A DNA stretch of 64,000 nt, from positions 6,758,001 to 6,822,000 of the forward strand of contig CANUEZ040000191.1 in assembly GCA_948099385.1 (NCBI GenBank). The letters run 5' to 3'. Positions 25,912-40,348 of this stretch are shown here, piece by piece; position 1 is the first letter of the stretch, and each line of letters starts with the position of its first letter. Source of the stretch: Fasciola hepatica. Taxonomy: Eukaryota > Platyhelminthes > Trematoda > Plagiorchiida > Fasciolidae. Both the position numbers and the translations under genes were made by a program. Below the pieces are notes generated by a model. The model was not told the origin of the DNA. It saw nothing but the letters and a program-made list of their open reading frames with translations, and did not search any database.

Positions 25912-28900
25912 CATGAGCATTGCACATGGACAGAGCCCACACGGGGACACGAACAAGGGTTGGGGTGAACGATTGTCAGTCGAACACCCAAACCACAAGG
26001 CTATCCGATATGGGTCTCAACGCTTTGTTCAACATATACAATACATGATATAGCACAATCCCCAAATTGGATTCGGCTTTCGCTTTCGCTCTGAACGGTA
26101 ACAACCAAATTCTCGCACACCGATCCAATCCTATGTTCCATCACTTCTCTATTTATGGGCCTAAGTAAAACCAAGGCATTCCCTTATGAACAATCCCCAC
26201 ACAGATTGCTCATACAATGCAATAGAGCAGTAGCAGAGTAGATTTGTATAATATGATTCTCCATGCAGCTTGAACAATGAACTGACCATTGAAAATTATA
26301 GAAGCACTGTACAGCTGTTTGATCCGCTAAGGGAATCATGAGCATTGCACATGGACAGAGCCCACACGGGGGAACGAACAAGGGTTGGGGTGAACGATTG
26401 TCAGTCGAACACCCAAACCACAAGGCTATCCGATATGGGTCTCAACGCTTTGTTCAACATATACAATACATGATATAGCACAATCCCCAAATTGGCTTCG
26501 GCTTTCGCTTTCGCTTTGAAAGGTAAAAATCCAATTCTCGCACACCGATCCAATCCTATGTTCCATCACTTCTCTATTTGTGGGCCTAAATAAAACCAAG
26601 GCATTCCCTTATGAACAATCCACACACAGATTGCTCATACAATGCAATAGAGCAGTAGCAGAGTAGATTTGTATAATATGATACTCCATGCAGCTTGAAC
26701 ACTGAACTGACCATTGAAAATGATGGAAGCACTGTACAGCTGTTTGATCCGCTAAGGGAATCATGAGCATTGCACATGGACAGAGCCCACACGGGACACG
26801 AACAAGGGTTGGGGTGAACGAATGTCAGTCGAACACCCAAATCACAAGGCTATCCGATATGGGTCTCAAAGCTTTGTTCAACATATACACTACATGATAT
26901 AGCACAATCCCCAAATTGGATTCGGCTTTCACTTTCGCTTTGAACGGTAACAAACAAATTCTCGCACACCGATCCAATCCTATGTTCCATCACTTCTCTA
27001 TTTATGGGCCTAAGTAAAACCAAGGCATTCCCTTATGAACAATCCACACACAGATTGCTCATACAATGCAATACAGCATAGCAGAGTAGATTTGTATAAT
27101 ATGATTCTCCATGCAGCTTGAACACTGAACTGACCATTGGAAATGATGGAAGCGCTGTACAACTGATTGATCCGCTAAGTGAAGCATGAGCATTGCACAT
27201 GGACAGAGCCCACACGGGGACACGAACAAGGGTTGGGGTGAACGAATGTCAGTCGAACACGCATATCACAAGGCAATCCGTTATGGGTCTCAACGCTTTG
27301 TTCAACATATACAATACGTGATATAGCACAATCCCCAAATTGGATTCGGCTTTCACTTTCGCTTTGAACGGTAACAACCAAATTCTCGCACACCGATCCA
27401 ATCCTATGTTCCATCACTTCTCTATTTATGGGCCTAAGTAAAACCAAGGCATTCCCTTATGAACAATCCACACACAGATTGCTCATACAATGCAATACAG
27501 CATAGCAGAGTAGATTTGTATAATATGATTATCCATGCAGCTTGAACAATGAACTGACCATTGAAAATGATGGAAGAACTGTAGAGCTGTTTGATCCGCT
27601 AATGGAATCATGAGCATTGCACATGGACAGAGCCCACACGGGGACACGAGCAAGGGTTGGGGTGAACGAATGTCAGTCGAACACCCAAACCACAAGGCTA
27701 TCCGATATGGGTCTGAACGCTTTGTTCAACATATACACTACATGATATAGCACGATCCCCAAATTCGATTCGGCTTGCGCTTTTGCATTGAACGGTAACA
27801 ACCAAATTCTCGCGCACCGATCCAATCCTATGTTCCATCACTTCTCCATTTATGGGCCTAAGTAAAACCAAGGCATTCCCTTATGAACAATCCCCACACA
27901 GATTGCTCATGCAATGCAATAGAGCAGTAGCAGAGTAGATTTGTATAATATGATTCTCCATGCAGCTTGAACACTGAACTGACCATTGGAAATGATGGAA
28001 GCGCTGTACAACTGATTGATCCGCTAAGTGAAGCATGAGCATTGCACATGGACAGAGCCCACACGGGGACACGAACAAGGGTTGGGGTGAACGAATGTCA
28101 GTCGAACACGCATATCACAAGGCAATCCGTTATGGGTCTCAACGCTTTGTTCAACATATACAATACGTGATAAAACAAAATCCCCAAATTGGATTCCGGT
28201 TTCCCATTGGCTTTGAACGGTAACAATCAAATTCTCGCACACCGATCCAATCCTATGTTCCATTATTTCTCTATTAATGGGCCTAAGTAAAACCAAGGCA
28301 TTCCCTTATGATCAATCCCCACACAGATTGCTCATACAATGCAATAGAGCAGTAGCAGAGTAGATTTGTATAATATGATTCTCCATGCAGCTTGAACACT
28401 GAACTGACCATTGAAAATGATGGAAGCACTGTAGAGCTGTTTGATCCGCTAAGGGAATCATGAGCATTGCACATGGACAGAGCCCACACGGGGACACGAA
28501 CAAGGGTTGGGGTGAACGAATGTCAGTCGAACACCCAAACCACAAGGCTATCCGATATGGGTCTGAACGCTTTGTTCAACATATACACTACATGATATAG
28601 CACAATCCCCAAATTGGATTCGGCTTGCGCTTTTGCATTGAACGGTAACAACCAAATTCTCGCACACCGATCCAATCCTATGTTCCATCACTTCTCTATT
28701 TGTGGGCCTAAATAAAACCAAGGCATTCCCTTATGAACAATCCACACACAGATTGCTCATACAATGCAATAGAGCAGTAGCAGAGTAGATTTGTATAATA
28801 TGATACTCCATGCAGCTTGAACACTGAACTGACCATTGAAAATTATGGAAACACTGTACAGCTGTTTGATCCGCTAAGGGAATCATGAGCATTGCACATG

Positions 28901-29306
28901 GACAGAGCCCACACGGGACACGAACAAGGGTTGGGGTGAACGAATGTCAGTCGAACACCCAAATCACAAGGCTATCCGATATGGGTCTCAAAGCTTTGTT
29001 CAACATATACACTACATGATATAGCACAATCCCCAAATTGGATTCGGCTTTCACTTTCGCTTTGAACGGTAACAAACAAATTCTCGCACACCGATCCAAT
29101 CCTATGTTCCATCACTTCTCTATTTATGGGCCTAAGTAAAACCAAGGCATTCCCTTATGAACAATCCACACACAGATTGCTCATACAATGCAATACAGCA
29201 TAGCAGAGTAGATTTGTATAATATGATTATCCATGCAGCTTGAACAATGAACTGACCATTGAAAATGATGGAAGAACTGTAGAGCTGTTTGATCCGCTAA
29301 TGGAAT
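25912..29306. repeat. Mixed block with a 5-monomer echo
   Basis: Eight monomers. Those at 26762 and 28884 (offset 2122 bp) share 'cacgggacacg', 'aaatcacaagg', 'tcaaagctttg' and 'gtaacaaacaaattc'. Those at 27609 and 29307 share 'aatggaatc' and 'cacgagcaagg'. Two monomers (27185 and 28034) carry the diverged 'catatcacaaggcaatccg' haplotype. Counterparts lie at 34403-36526, offset 8491 and then 7219 bp. Confidence 0.7.
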
Positions 29307-32300
29307 CATGAGCATTGCACATGGACAGAGCCCACACGGGGACACGAGCAAGGGTTGGGGTGAACGAATGTCAGTCGAACACCCAAACCACAAGGCTATC
29401 CGATATGGGTCTGAACGCTTTGTTCAACATATACACTACATGATATAGCACGATCCCCAAATTCGATTCGGCTTGCGCTTTTGCATTGAACGGTAACAAC
29501 CAAATTCTCGCGCACCGATCCAATCCTATGTTCCATCACTTCTCTATTTATGGGCCTAAGTAAAACCAAGGCATTCCCTTATGAACAATCCCCACACAGA
29601 TTGCTCATGCAATGCAATAGAGCAGTAGCAGAGTAGATTTGTATAATATGATACTCCATGCAGCTTGAACACTGAACTGACCATTGAAAATGATGGAAGC
29701 ACTGTGCAGCTGTTTGATCCGCTAAGGGAATCATGAGCATTGCACATGGACAGAGCCCACACGGGGACACGAACACGGGTTTGGGTGAACGATTGTCAGT
29801 CGAACACCCAAACCACAAGGCTATCCGATATGGTTCTCAACGCTTTGTTCAACATATACAATACATGATATAGCACAATTCCCAAATCGGATTCGGCTTT
29901 CGCTTTCGCTTTGAACGGTAACAACCAAATTCTCGCACACCGATCCAATCCTATGTTCCATCACTTCTCTATTTATGGGCCTAGGTAAAACCAAGGCATT
30001 CCCTTATGAACAATCCCCACACAGATTGCTCATGCAATGCAATACAGCATAGCAGAGTAGATTTGTATAATATGATTCTCCATGCAGCTTGAACACTGAA
30101 CTGACCATTGAAAATGATGGAAACACTGTACAGCTGTTTGATCCGCTAAGGGAATCATGAGCATTGCACATGGACAGAGCCCACACGGGGACACGAACAA
30201 GGGTTGGGGTGAACGAATGTCATTCGAACACCCAAACCACAAGGCTATCCGATACGGTCTCAACGCATTGTTCAACATATACACTACATGATATAGCACA
30301 ATCCCCAAATTGGATTCGGCTTTCGCTTTCGCTTTGAACGGTAACAACCAAATTCTCGCACACCAATCCAATCCTATGTTCCATCACTTCTCTATTTATG
30401 GGCCTAAGTAAAACCAAGGCATTCCCTAATGAACAATCCCCACACAGATTGCTCATGCAATGCAATAGAGCAGTAGCAGAGTAGATTTGTACAATATGAT
30501 TCTCCATGCAGCTTGAACACTGAACTGACCATTGAAAATTATGGAAGCACTGTACAACTGATTGATCCGCTATGGGAATCAAGAGCATTGCACATGGACA
30601 GAGCCCACACGGGGACACGAACAAGGGTTGGGGTGAACGATTGTCAGTCGAACACCCAAACCACAAGGCTATCCGATATGGGTCTCAACGCTTTGTTCAA
30701 CATATTCAATACGTGATATAGCAAAATATCCAAATTGGATTCGGCTTTCGCTTTCGCTTTGAACGGTAACAACCAAATTATCGCACACCGATCCAATCCC
30801 ATGTTCCATCACTTCTCTATTTATGGGCCTAAGTAAAACCAAGGCATTCCCTTATGAACAATCCCCACACAGATTGCTCATACAATGCAATAGAGCAGTA
30901 GCAGAGTAGATTTGTATAATATGATTCTCCATGCAGCTTGAACACTGAACTGACCATTGAAAATGATGGAAGCACTGTAGAGCTGTTTGATCCGCTAAGG
31001 GAATCATGAGCATTGCACATGGACAGAGCCCACACGGGGGAACGAACAAGGGTTGGGGTGAACGAATGTCAGTCGAACACCCAAACCACAAGGCTATCCG
31101 ATATGGGTCTCAACGCTTTGTTCAATATATACAATACATGATATAGCAAAATCCCCAAATTGGATTCGGCTTTCGCTTTCGCTTTGAACGGTAACAACCA
31201 AATTTTCGCACACCGATCCAATCCTATGTTCCATCACTTCTCTATTTATGGGCCTAGGTAAAACCAAGGCATTCCCTTATGAACAATCCCCACACAGATT
31301 GCTCATGCAATGCAATACAGCATAGCAGAGTAGATTTGTATTATATGATTCTCCATGCAGCTTGAACACTGAACTGACCATTGAAAATGATGGAAGCACT
31401 GTACAGCTGTTTGATCCGCTAAGGGAATCATGAGCATTGCACATGGACAGAGCCCACACGGGGACACGAACAAGGGTTTGGGTGAACGAATGTCAGTCGA
31501 ACACCCAAACCACAAGGCTATCCGATATGGGTCTCAACGCATTGTTCAACATATACACTACATGATATAGCACAATCCCCAAATTGGCTTCGGCTTTCGC
31601 TTTCGCTTTGAAAGGTAAAAATCCAATTCTCGCACACCGATCCAATCCTATGTTCCATCACTTCTCTATTTATGGGCCTAAGTAAAACCAAGGCATTCCC
31701 TTATGAACAATCCCCACACAGATTGCTCATACAATGCAATAGAGCAGTAGCAGAGTAGATTTGTATAATATGATTCTCCATGCAGCTTGAACACTGAACT
31801 GACCATTGAAAATGATGGAAGCACTGTAGAGCTGTTTGATCCGCTAAGGGAATCATGAGCATTGCACATGGACAGAGCCCACACGGGGACACGAACAAGG
31901 GTTGGGGTGAACGAATGTCAGTCGAACACCCAAACCACAAGGCTATCCGATATGGGTCTGAACGCTTTGTTCAACATATACACTACATGATATAGCACAA
32001 TCACCAAATTGGATTCGGCTTTCACTTTGGCTTTGTAAGATAACAACCGAATTCTCGCACACCGATCCAATCCTATGTTCCATCAATTCTCCATTTATGG
32101 GCCTAAGTAAAACCAAGGCATTCCCTTATGAACAATCCACACACAGATTGCTCATGCAATGCAATACAGCATAGCAGATGAGATTTGTACAATATGATTA
32201 TCCATGCAGCTTGAACACTGAACTGACCATTGGAAATGATGGAAGCACTGTACAACTGATTGATCCGCTAAGTGAAGCATGAGCATTGCACATGGACAGA

Positions 32301-33127
32301 GCCCACACGGGGACACGATCAAGGGTTGGGGTGAACGATTGTCAGTCGAACACCCAAACCACAAGGCTATCCGATATGGGTCTCAACGCATTGTTCAACA
32401 TAAACAATACATGATATAGCAAAATCCCCAAATTGGATTCCCGTTTCCCTTTGGCTATGAACGGTAACAACCGAATTCTCGCACACCGATCCAATCCTAT
32501 GTTCCATCACTTCTCTATTTATGGGCCTAAGTAAAACCAAGGCATTCCCTTATGAACAATCCCCACACAGATTGCTCATACAATGCAATAGAGCAGTAGC
32601 AGAGTAGATTTGTATAATATGATTCTCCATGCAGCTTGAACACTGAACTGACCATTGAAAGTGATGGAAGCACTGTACAGCTGTTTGATCCGCTAAGGGA
32701 ATCATGAGCATTGCACATGGACAGAGCCCACACGGGGACACGAACAAAGGTTGGGGTGAACGAATGTCAGTCGAACACCAAAACCACATGGCTATCCGAT
32801 ATGGGTCTCAACGCTTTGTTTAACATATACACTACATGATATAGCACAATCCCCAAATTGGATTCGGCTTGCGCTTTTGCGTTGAACGGTAACAACCAAA
32901 TTCTCGCACACCGATCCAATTCTATGTCCCATCACTTCTCCATTTATGGGCCTAAGTAAAACCAAGGCATTCCCTTATGAACAATCCCCACACAGATTGC
33001 TCATACAATGCAATAGAGCAGTAGCAGAGTAGATTTGTATAATATGATTCTCCATGCAGCTTGAACACTGAAGTGACCATTGAAAATTATGGAAGCACTG
33101 TACAGCTGTTTGATCCGCTAAGGGAAT
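29307..33127. repeat. Third, partial copy of the 11-monomer unit, with one extra monomer
   Basis: Monomers 29307, 29732 and 30156 match 22090, 22515 and 22939 at offset 7217. Those from 31005 to 32703 match 23364 to 25062 at offset 7641. The 424-bp difference is one additional monomer in the 30156-31004 interval. There the two units look like rearranged halves: 30156 has 'gatacggtctc', and 30580 has 'caagagc' plus 'attcaatacgtgatatagc'. This copy has more private changes than the first two. Confidence 0.8.
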
Positions 33128-36100
33128 CATGAGCATTGCACATGGACAGAGCCCACACGGGGACACGAACAAGGGTTGGGGTGAACGAATGTCAGTCGAA
33201 CACCCAAACCACAAGGCTATCCGATATGGGTCTCAACGCATTGTTCAACATATACACTACATGATATAGCACAATCCCCAAATTGGATTCGGCTTTCAGT
33301 TTGGCTGTGTAAGATAACAACATAATTATCGCACACCGATCCAATCCTATGTTCCATCACTTCTCTATTTATGGGCCTAAGTAAAACCAAGGCATTCCCT
33401 TATGAACAATCCCCACACAGATTGCTCATACAATGCAATAGAGCAGCAGCAGAGTAGATTTGTATAATATGATTCTCCATGCAGCTTGAACACTGAACTG
33501 ACCATTGAAAATGATGGAAGCACTGTACAGCTGTTTGATCCGCTAAGGGAATCATGAGCATTGCACATGGACAGAGCCCACACGGGGACACGAACAAGGG
33601 TTGGGGTGAACGATTGTCAGTCGAACACCAAAACCACAAGGCTATCCGATATGGGTCTCAACGCTTTGTTCAACATATACACTACATGATATAGCACAAT
33701 CCCCAAATTGGATTCGGCTTTCGCTTTCGCTTTGAACGGTAACAACCAAATTCTCGCACACCGATCCAATTCTATGTCCCATCACTTCTCTATTTATGGG
33801 CCTAAGTGAAACCAAGGCATTCCATTATGAACAATCCCCACACAGATTGCTCATACAATGCAATAGAGCAGTAGCAGAGTAGATTTGTATAATATGATTC
33901 TCCATGTAGCTTGAACACTGAACTGACCATTGAAAATGATGGAAGCACTGTACAGCTGTTTGATCCGCTAAGGGAATCATGAGCATTGCACATGGACAGA
34001 GCCCACACGGGGACACGAACAAGGGTTGGGGTGAACGATTGTCAGTCGAACACCCAAACCACAAGGCTATCCGATATGGGTCTCAACGCTTTGTTCAACA
34101 TATACAATACATGATATAGCACAATCCCCAAATTGGATTCGACTTTCACTTTGGCTGTGTAAGATAACAACAAAATTCTCGCACACCGATCCAATCCTAT
34201 GTTCCATCACTTCTCTATTTATGGGCCTAAGTAAAACCAAGGCATTCCCTTATGAACAATCCCCACACAGATTGCTCATACAATGCAATAGAGCAGCAGC
34301 AGAGTAGATTTGTATAATATGATTCTCCATGTAGCTTGTACACTGAACTGACCATTGAAAATGATGGAAACACTGTACAGCTGTTTGATCCGCTAAGGGA
34401 ATCATGAGCATTGCACATGGCCAGAGCCCACACGGGGACACGAACAAGGGTTGGGGTGAACGATTGTCAGTCGAACACCCAAACCACAAGGCTATCCGAT
34501 ATGGGTCTCAACGCTTTGTTCAACATATACAATACATGATATAGCACAATCCCCAAATTGGATTCGGCTTTCGCTTTCGCTCTGAACGGTAACAACCAAA
34601 TTCTCGCACACCGATCCAATCCTATATTCCATCACTTCTCTATTTAAGGGCCTAAGTAAAACCAAGGCATTCCCTTATGAACAATCCCCACACAGATTGC
34701 TCATGCAATGCAATAGAGCAGTAGCAGAGTAGATTTGTATAATATGATTCTCCATGCAGCTTGAACAATGAACTGACCATTGAAAATTATAGAAGCACTG
34801 TACAGCTGTTTGATCCGCTAAGGGAATCATGAGCATTGCACATGGACAGAGCCCACACGGGGACACGAACAAGGGTTGGGGTGAACGATTGTCAGTCGAA
34901 CACCCAAACCACAAGGCTATCCGATATGGGTCTCAACGCTTTGTTCAACATATACAATACATGATATAGCACAATCCCCAAATTGGCTTCGGCTTTCGCT
35001 TTCGCTTTGAAAGGTAAAAATCCAATTCTCGCACACCGATCCAATCCTATGTTCCATCACTTCTCTATTTATGGGCCTAAGTAAAACCAAGGCATTCCCT
35101 TATGAACAATCCCCACACAGATTGCTCATACAATGCAATAGAGCAGTAGCAGAGTAGATTTGTATAATATGATTCTCCATGCAGCTTGAACACTGAACTG
35201 ACCATTGGAAATGATGGAAGCGCTGTACAACTGATTGATCCGCTAAGTGAAGCATGAGCATTGCACATGGACAGAGCCCACACGGGGACACGAACAAGGG
35301 TTGGGGTGAACGAATGTCAGTCGAACACGCATATCACAAGGCAATCCGTTATGGGTCTCAACGCTTTGTTCAACATATACAATACGTGATAAAACAAAAT
35401 CCCCAAATTGGATTCCGGTTTCCCATTGGCTTTGAACGGTAACAATCAAATTCTCGCACACCGATCCAATCCTATGTTCCATTATTTCTCTATTTATGGG
35501 CCTATGTAAAACCAAGGCATTCCCTTATGAACAATCCACACACAGATTGCTCATACAATGCAATAGAGCAGTAGCAGAGTAGATTTGTATAATATGATTC
35601 TCCATGCAGCTTGAACACTGAACTGACCATTGAAAATGATGGAAGCACTGTACAGCTGTTTGATCCGCTAAGGGAATCATGAGCATTGCACATGGACAGA
35701 GCCCACACGGGGACACGAACAAGGGTTGGGGTGAACGAATGTCAGTCGAACACCCAAACCACAAGGCTATCCGATATGGGTCTGAACGCTTTGTTCAACA
35801 TATACACTACATGATATAGCACAATCCCCAAATTGGATTCGGCTTGCGCTTTTGCATTGAACGGTAACAACCAAATTCTCGCACACCGATCCAATCCTAT
35901 GTTCCATCACTTCTCTATTTGTGGGCCTAAATAAAACCAAGGCATTCCCTTATGAACAATCCACACACAGATTGCTCATACAATGCAATAGAGCAGTAGC
36001 AGAGTAGATTTGTATAATATGATACTCCATGCAGCTTGAACACTGAACTGACCATTGAAAATTATGGAAGCACTGTACAGCTGTTTGATCCGCTAAGGGA

Positions 36101-38648
36101 ATCATGAGCATTGCACATGGACAGAGCCCACACGGGGACACGAACAAGGGTTGGGGTGAACGAATGTCAGTCGAACACCCAAATCACAAGGCTATCCGAT
36201 ATGGGTCTCAAAGCTTTGTTCAACATATACACTACATGATATAGCACAATCCCCAAATTGGATTCGGATTTCGCTTTCGCTTTGAACGGTAACAACCAAA
36301 TTCTCGCACACCGATCCAATCCTATGTTCCATCACTTCTCTATTTATGGGCCTAAGTAAAACCAAGGCATTCCCTTATGAACAATCCACACACAGATTGC
36401 TCATGCAATGCAATACAGCATAGCAGAGTAGATTTGTACAATATGATTATCCATGCAGCTTGAACACTGAACTGACCATTGGAAATGATGGAAGCACTGT
36501 ACAACTGATTGATCCGCTAAGTGAAGCATGAGCATTGCACATGGACAGAGCCCACACGGGGACACGATCAAGGGTTGGGGTGAACGATTGTCAGTCGAAC
36601 ACAAACCACAAGGCTATCCGATATGGGTCTCAACGCATTGTTCAACATATACAATACATGATATAGCAAAATCCCCAAATTGGATTCCCGTTTCCCTTTG
36701 GCTTTGAACGGTAACAATCAAATTCTCGCACACCGATCCAATCCCATATTCCATCACTTCTCTATTTATGGGCCTAAGTAAAACCAAGGCATTCCCTTAT
36801 GAACAATCCCCACACAGATTGCTCATACAATGCAATAGAGCAGTAGCAGATTAAATTTGTATAATATGATTCTCCATGCAGCTTGAACACTGAACTGACC
36901 ATTGAAAATGATGGAAGCACTGTACAGCTGTTTGATCCGCTAAGGGAATCATGAGCATTGCACATGGCCAGAGCCCACACGGGGACACGAGCAAGGGTTG
37001 GGGTGAACGATTGTCAGTCGAACACCAAAACCACAAGGCTATCCGATATGGGTCTGAACGCTTTGTTCAACATATACACTACATGATATAGCACAATCCC
37101 CAAATTGGATTCGGCTTGCGCTTTTGCATTGAACGGTAACAACCAAATTCTCGCACACCGATCCAATTCTATGTCCCATCACTTCTCCATTTATGGGCCT
37201 AAGTGAAACCAAGGCATTCCCTTATGAACAATCCCAACACAGATTGCTCACACAATGCAATAGAGCAGTAGCAGAGTAGATTTGTATAATATGATTCTCC
37301 ATGCAGCTTGAACACTGAACTGACCATTGAAAATGACGGAAGCACTGTACAGCTGTTTGATCCGCTAAGGGAATCATGAGCATTGCACATGGACAGAGCC
37401 CACACGGGGACACGAACAAGGGTTGGGGTGAACGATTGTCAGTCGAACACCCAAACCACAAGGCTATCCGATATGGGTCTCAACGCTTTGTTCAACATAT
37501 ACAATACATGATATAGCACAATCCCCAAATTGGATTCGGCTTTCACTTTGGCTGTGTAAGATAACAACAAAATTCTCGCACACCGATCCAATCCTATGTT
37601 CCATCACTTCTCTATTTATGGGCCTAAGTAAAACCAAGGCATTCCCTTATGAACAATCCCCACACAGATTGCTCATACAATGCAATAGAGCAGTAGCAGA
37701 GTAGATTTGTATAATATGATTCTCCATGCAGCTTGAACACTGAACTGACCATTGAAAATTATGGAAGCACTGTACAGCTGTTTGATCCGCTAAGGGAATC
37801 ATGAGCATTGCACATGGACAGAGTCCACACGGGACACGAACAAGGGTTGGGCTGAACGATTGTCAGTCGAACACCCAAACCACAAGGCTATCCGATATGG
37901 GTCTCAACGCTTTGTTCAACATATACACTACATGATATAGCACAATCCCCAAATTGGATTCGGCTTGCGCTTTTGCATTGAAGGGTAACAACCAAATTCT
38001 CGCACACCGATCCAATTCTATGTCCCATCAATTCTCCATTTATGGGCCTAAGTTAAACCAAGGCATTCCATTATGAACAATCCCCACACAGATTGCTCAT
38101 ACAATGCAATAGAGCAGTAGCAGAGTAGATTTGTATAATATGATTCTCCATGCAGCTTGAACACTGAACTGACCATTGAAAATGATGGAAGCACTGTACA
38201 GCTGTTTGATCCGCTAAGGGAATCATGAGCATTGCACATGGACAGAGCCCACACGGGGACACGAACAAGGGTTGGGGTGAACGATTGTCAGTCGAACACC
38301 CAAACCACAAGGCTATCCGATATGGGTCTGAACGCTTTGTTCAACATATACAATACATGATATAGCACAATCCCCAAATTGGATTCGGCTTTCACTTTGG
38401 CTGTGTAAGATAACAACAAAATTATCGCACACCGATCCAATCCTATGTTCCATCACTTCTCTATTTATGGGCCTAAGTAAAACCAAGGCATTCCCTTATG
38501 AACAATCCCCACACAGATTGCTCATACAATGCAATAGAGCAGCAGCAGAGTAGATTTGTATAATATGATTCTCCATGCAGCTTGTACACTGAACTGACCA
38601 TTGAAAATGATGGAAACACTGTACAGCTGTTTGATCCGCTAAGGGAAT
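33128..38648. repeat. Mixed monomers with partial long-range copies
   Basis: Thirteen monomers. The 34403-35252 pair matches 25912-26761 at offset 8491. The 35253-36526 trio matches 28034-29306 at offset 7219. The 33978 and 34403 units resemble 38224 and 38649 at offset 4246. Length variants: 36103 (424 bp), 36527 (423 bp, 'gaacacaaacc') and 37800 (424 bp, one G lost near 37834). One unit has 'tatttaagggcc' near 34647 instead of 'tatttatgggcc'. Confidence 0.7.
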
Positions 38649-40348
38649 CATGAGCATTGCACATGGACAGAGCCCACACGGGGACACGAACAAGGGTTGG
38701 GGTGAACGATTGTCAGTCGAACACCCAAACCACAAGGCTATCCGATATGGGTCTCAACGCTTTGTTCAACATATACACTACATGATATAGCACAATCCCC
38801 AAATTGGATTCGGCTTGCGCTTTTGCATTGAACGGTAACAACCAAATTCTCGCACACCGATCCAATCCTATGTTCCATCACTTCTCTATTTATGGGCCTA
38901 AGTAAAACCAAGGCATTCCCTTATGAACAATCCCCACACAGATTGCTCATACAATGCAATAGAGCAGTAGCAGAGTAGATTTGTATAATATGATTCTCCA
39001 TGCAGCTTGAACACTGAACTGACCATTGAAAATGACGGAAGCACTGTACAGCTGTTTGATCCGCTAAGGGAATCATGAGCATTGCACATGGACAGAGCCC
39101 ACACGGGGACACGAACAAGGGTTGGGGTGAACGATTGTCAGTCGAACACCCAAACCACAAGGCTATCCGATATGGGTCTCAACGCTTTGTTCAACATATA
39201 CAATACATGATATAGCACAATCCCCAAATTGGATTCGGCTTTCACTTTGGCTGTGTAAGATAACAAGAAAATTCTCGCACACCGATCCAATCCTATGTTC
39301 CATCACTTCTCTATTTATGGGCCTAAGTAAAACCAAGGCATTCCCTTATGAACAATCCCCACACAGATTGCTCATACAATGCAATAGAGCAGCAGCAGAG
39401 TAGATTTGTATAATATGATTCTCCATGCAGCTTGTACACTGAACTGACCATTGAAAATTATGGAAACACTGTACAGCTGTTTGATCCGCTAAGGGAATCA
39501 TGAGCATTGCACATGGACAGAGCCCACACGGGGACATGAACAAGGGTTGGGGTGAACGAATGTCAGTCGAACACCCAAACCACAAGGCTATCCGATATGG
39601 GTCTCAACGCTTTGTTCAACATATACACTACATGATATAGCACAATCCCCAAATTGGATTCGGCTTTCGCTTTCGCTTTGAACGGTAACAATCAAATTCT
39701 CGCACACCGATCCAATCCTATGTTCCATCACTTCTCTATTTATGGGCCTAAGTAAAACCAAGGCATTCCCTTATGAACAATCCCCACACAGATTGCTCAT
39801 ACAATGCAATAGAGCAGTAGCAGAGTAGATTTGTATAATATGATTCTCCATGCAGCTTGAACACTGAACTGACCATTGAAAATGATGGAAGCACTGTACA
39901 GCTGTTTGATCCGCTAAGGGAATCATGAGCATTGCACATGGACAGAGCCCACACGGGGACACGAACAAGGGTTGGGGTGAACGATTGTCAGTCGAACACC
40001 CAAACCACAAGGCTATCCGATATGGGTCTCAACGCTTTGTTCAACACATACAATACATGATATAGCACAATCCCCAAATTGGATTCGGCTTTCACTTTGG
40101 CTGTGTAAGATAACAACAAAATTCTCGCACACCGATCCAATCCTATGTTCCATCACTTCTCTATTTATGGGCCTAAGTAAAACCAAGGCATTCCCTTATG
40201 ATCAATCCCCACACAGATTGCTCATACAATGCAATAGAGCAGTAGCAGATTAGATTTGTATAATATGATTCTCCATGCAGCTTGAACACTGAACTGACCA
40301 TTGAAAATGATGGAAGCACTGTACAGCAGTTTGATCCGCTAAGGGAAT
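38649..40348. repeat. 4-monomer higher-order repeat, copy 1 (1700 bp)
   Basis: Four 425-bp monomers are repeated at 40349-42048. Markers conserved at 1700-bp offset are 'gataacaagaaaattc' (39262 and 40962), 'ggggacatgaac' (39531 and 41231) and 'caacacatacaatac' (40043 and 41743). The flanking 'ccttatgatcaatc' variant near 40197 recurs near 41897. Confidence 0.9.

Noticed and set aside
30220..30666. Longest open frame (148 codons, minus strand) and similar 113-140 codon frames
   Set aside because: These arise where a base change or 1-bp deletion joins two chance frames across a monomer boundary. They consist only of satellite sequence and are not conserved between HOR copies.
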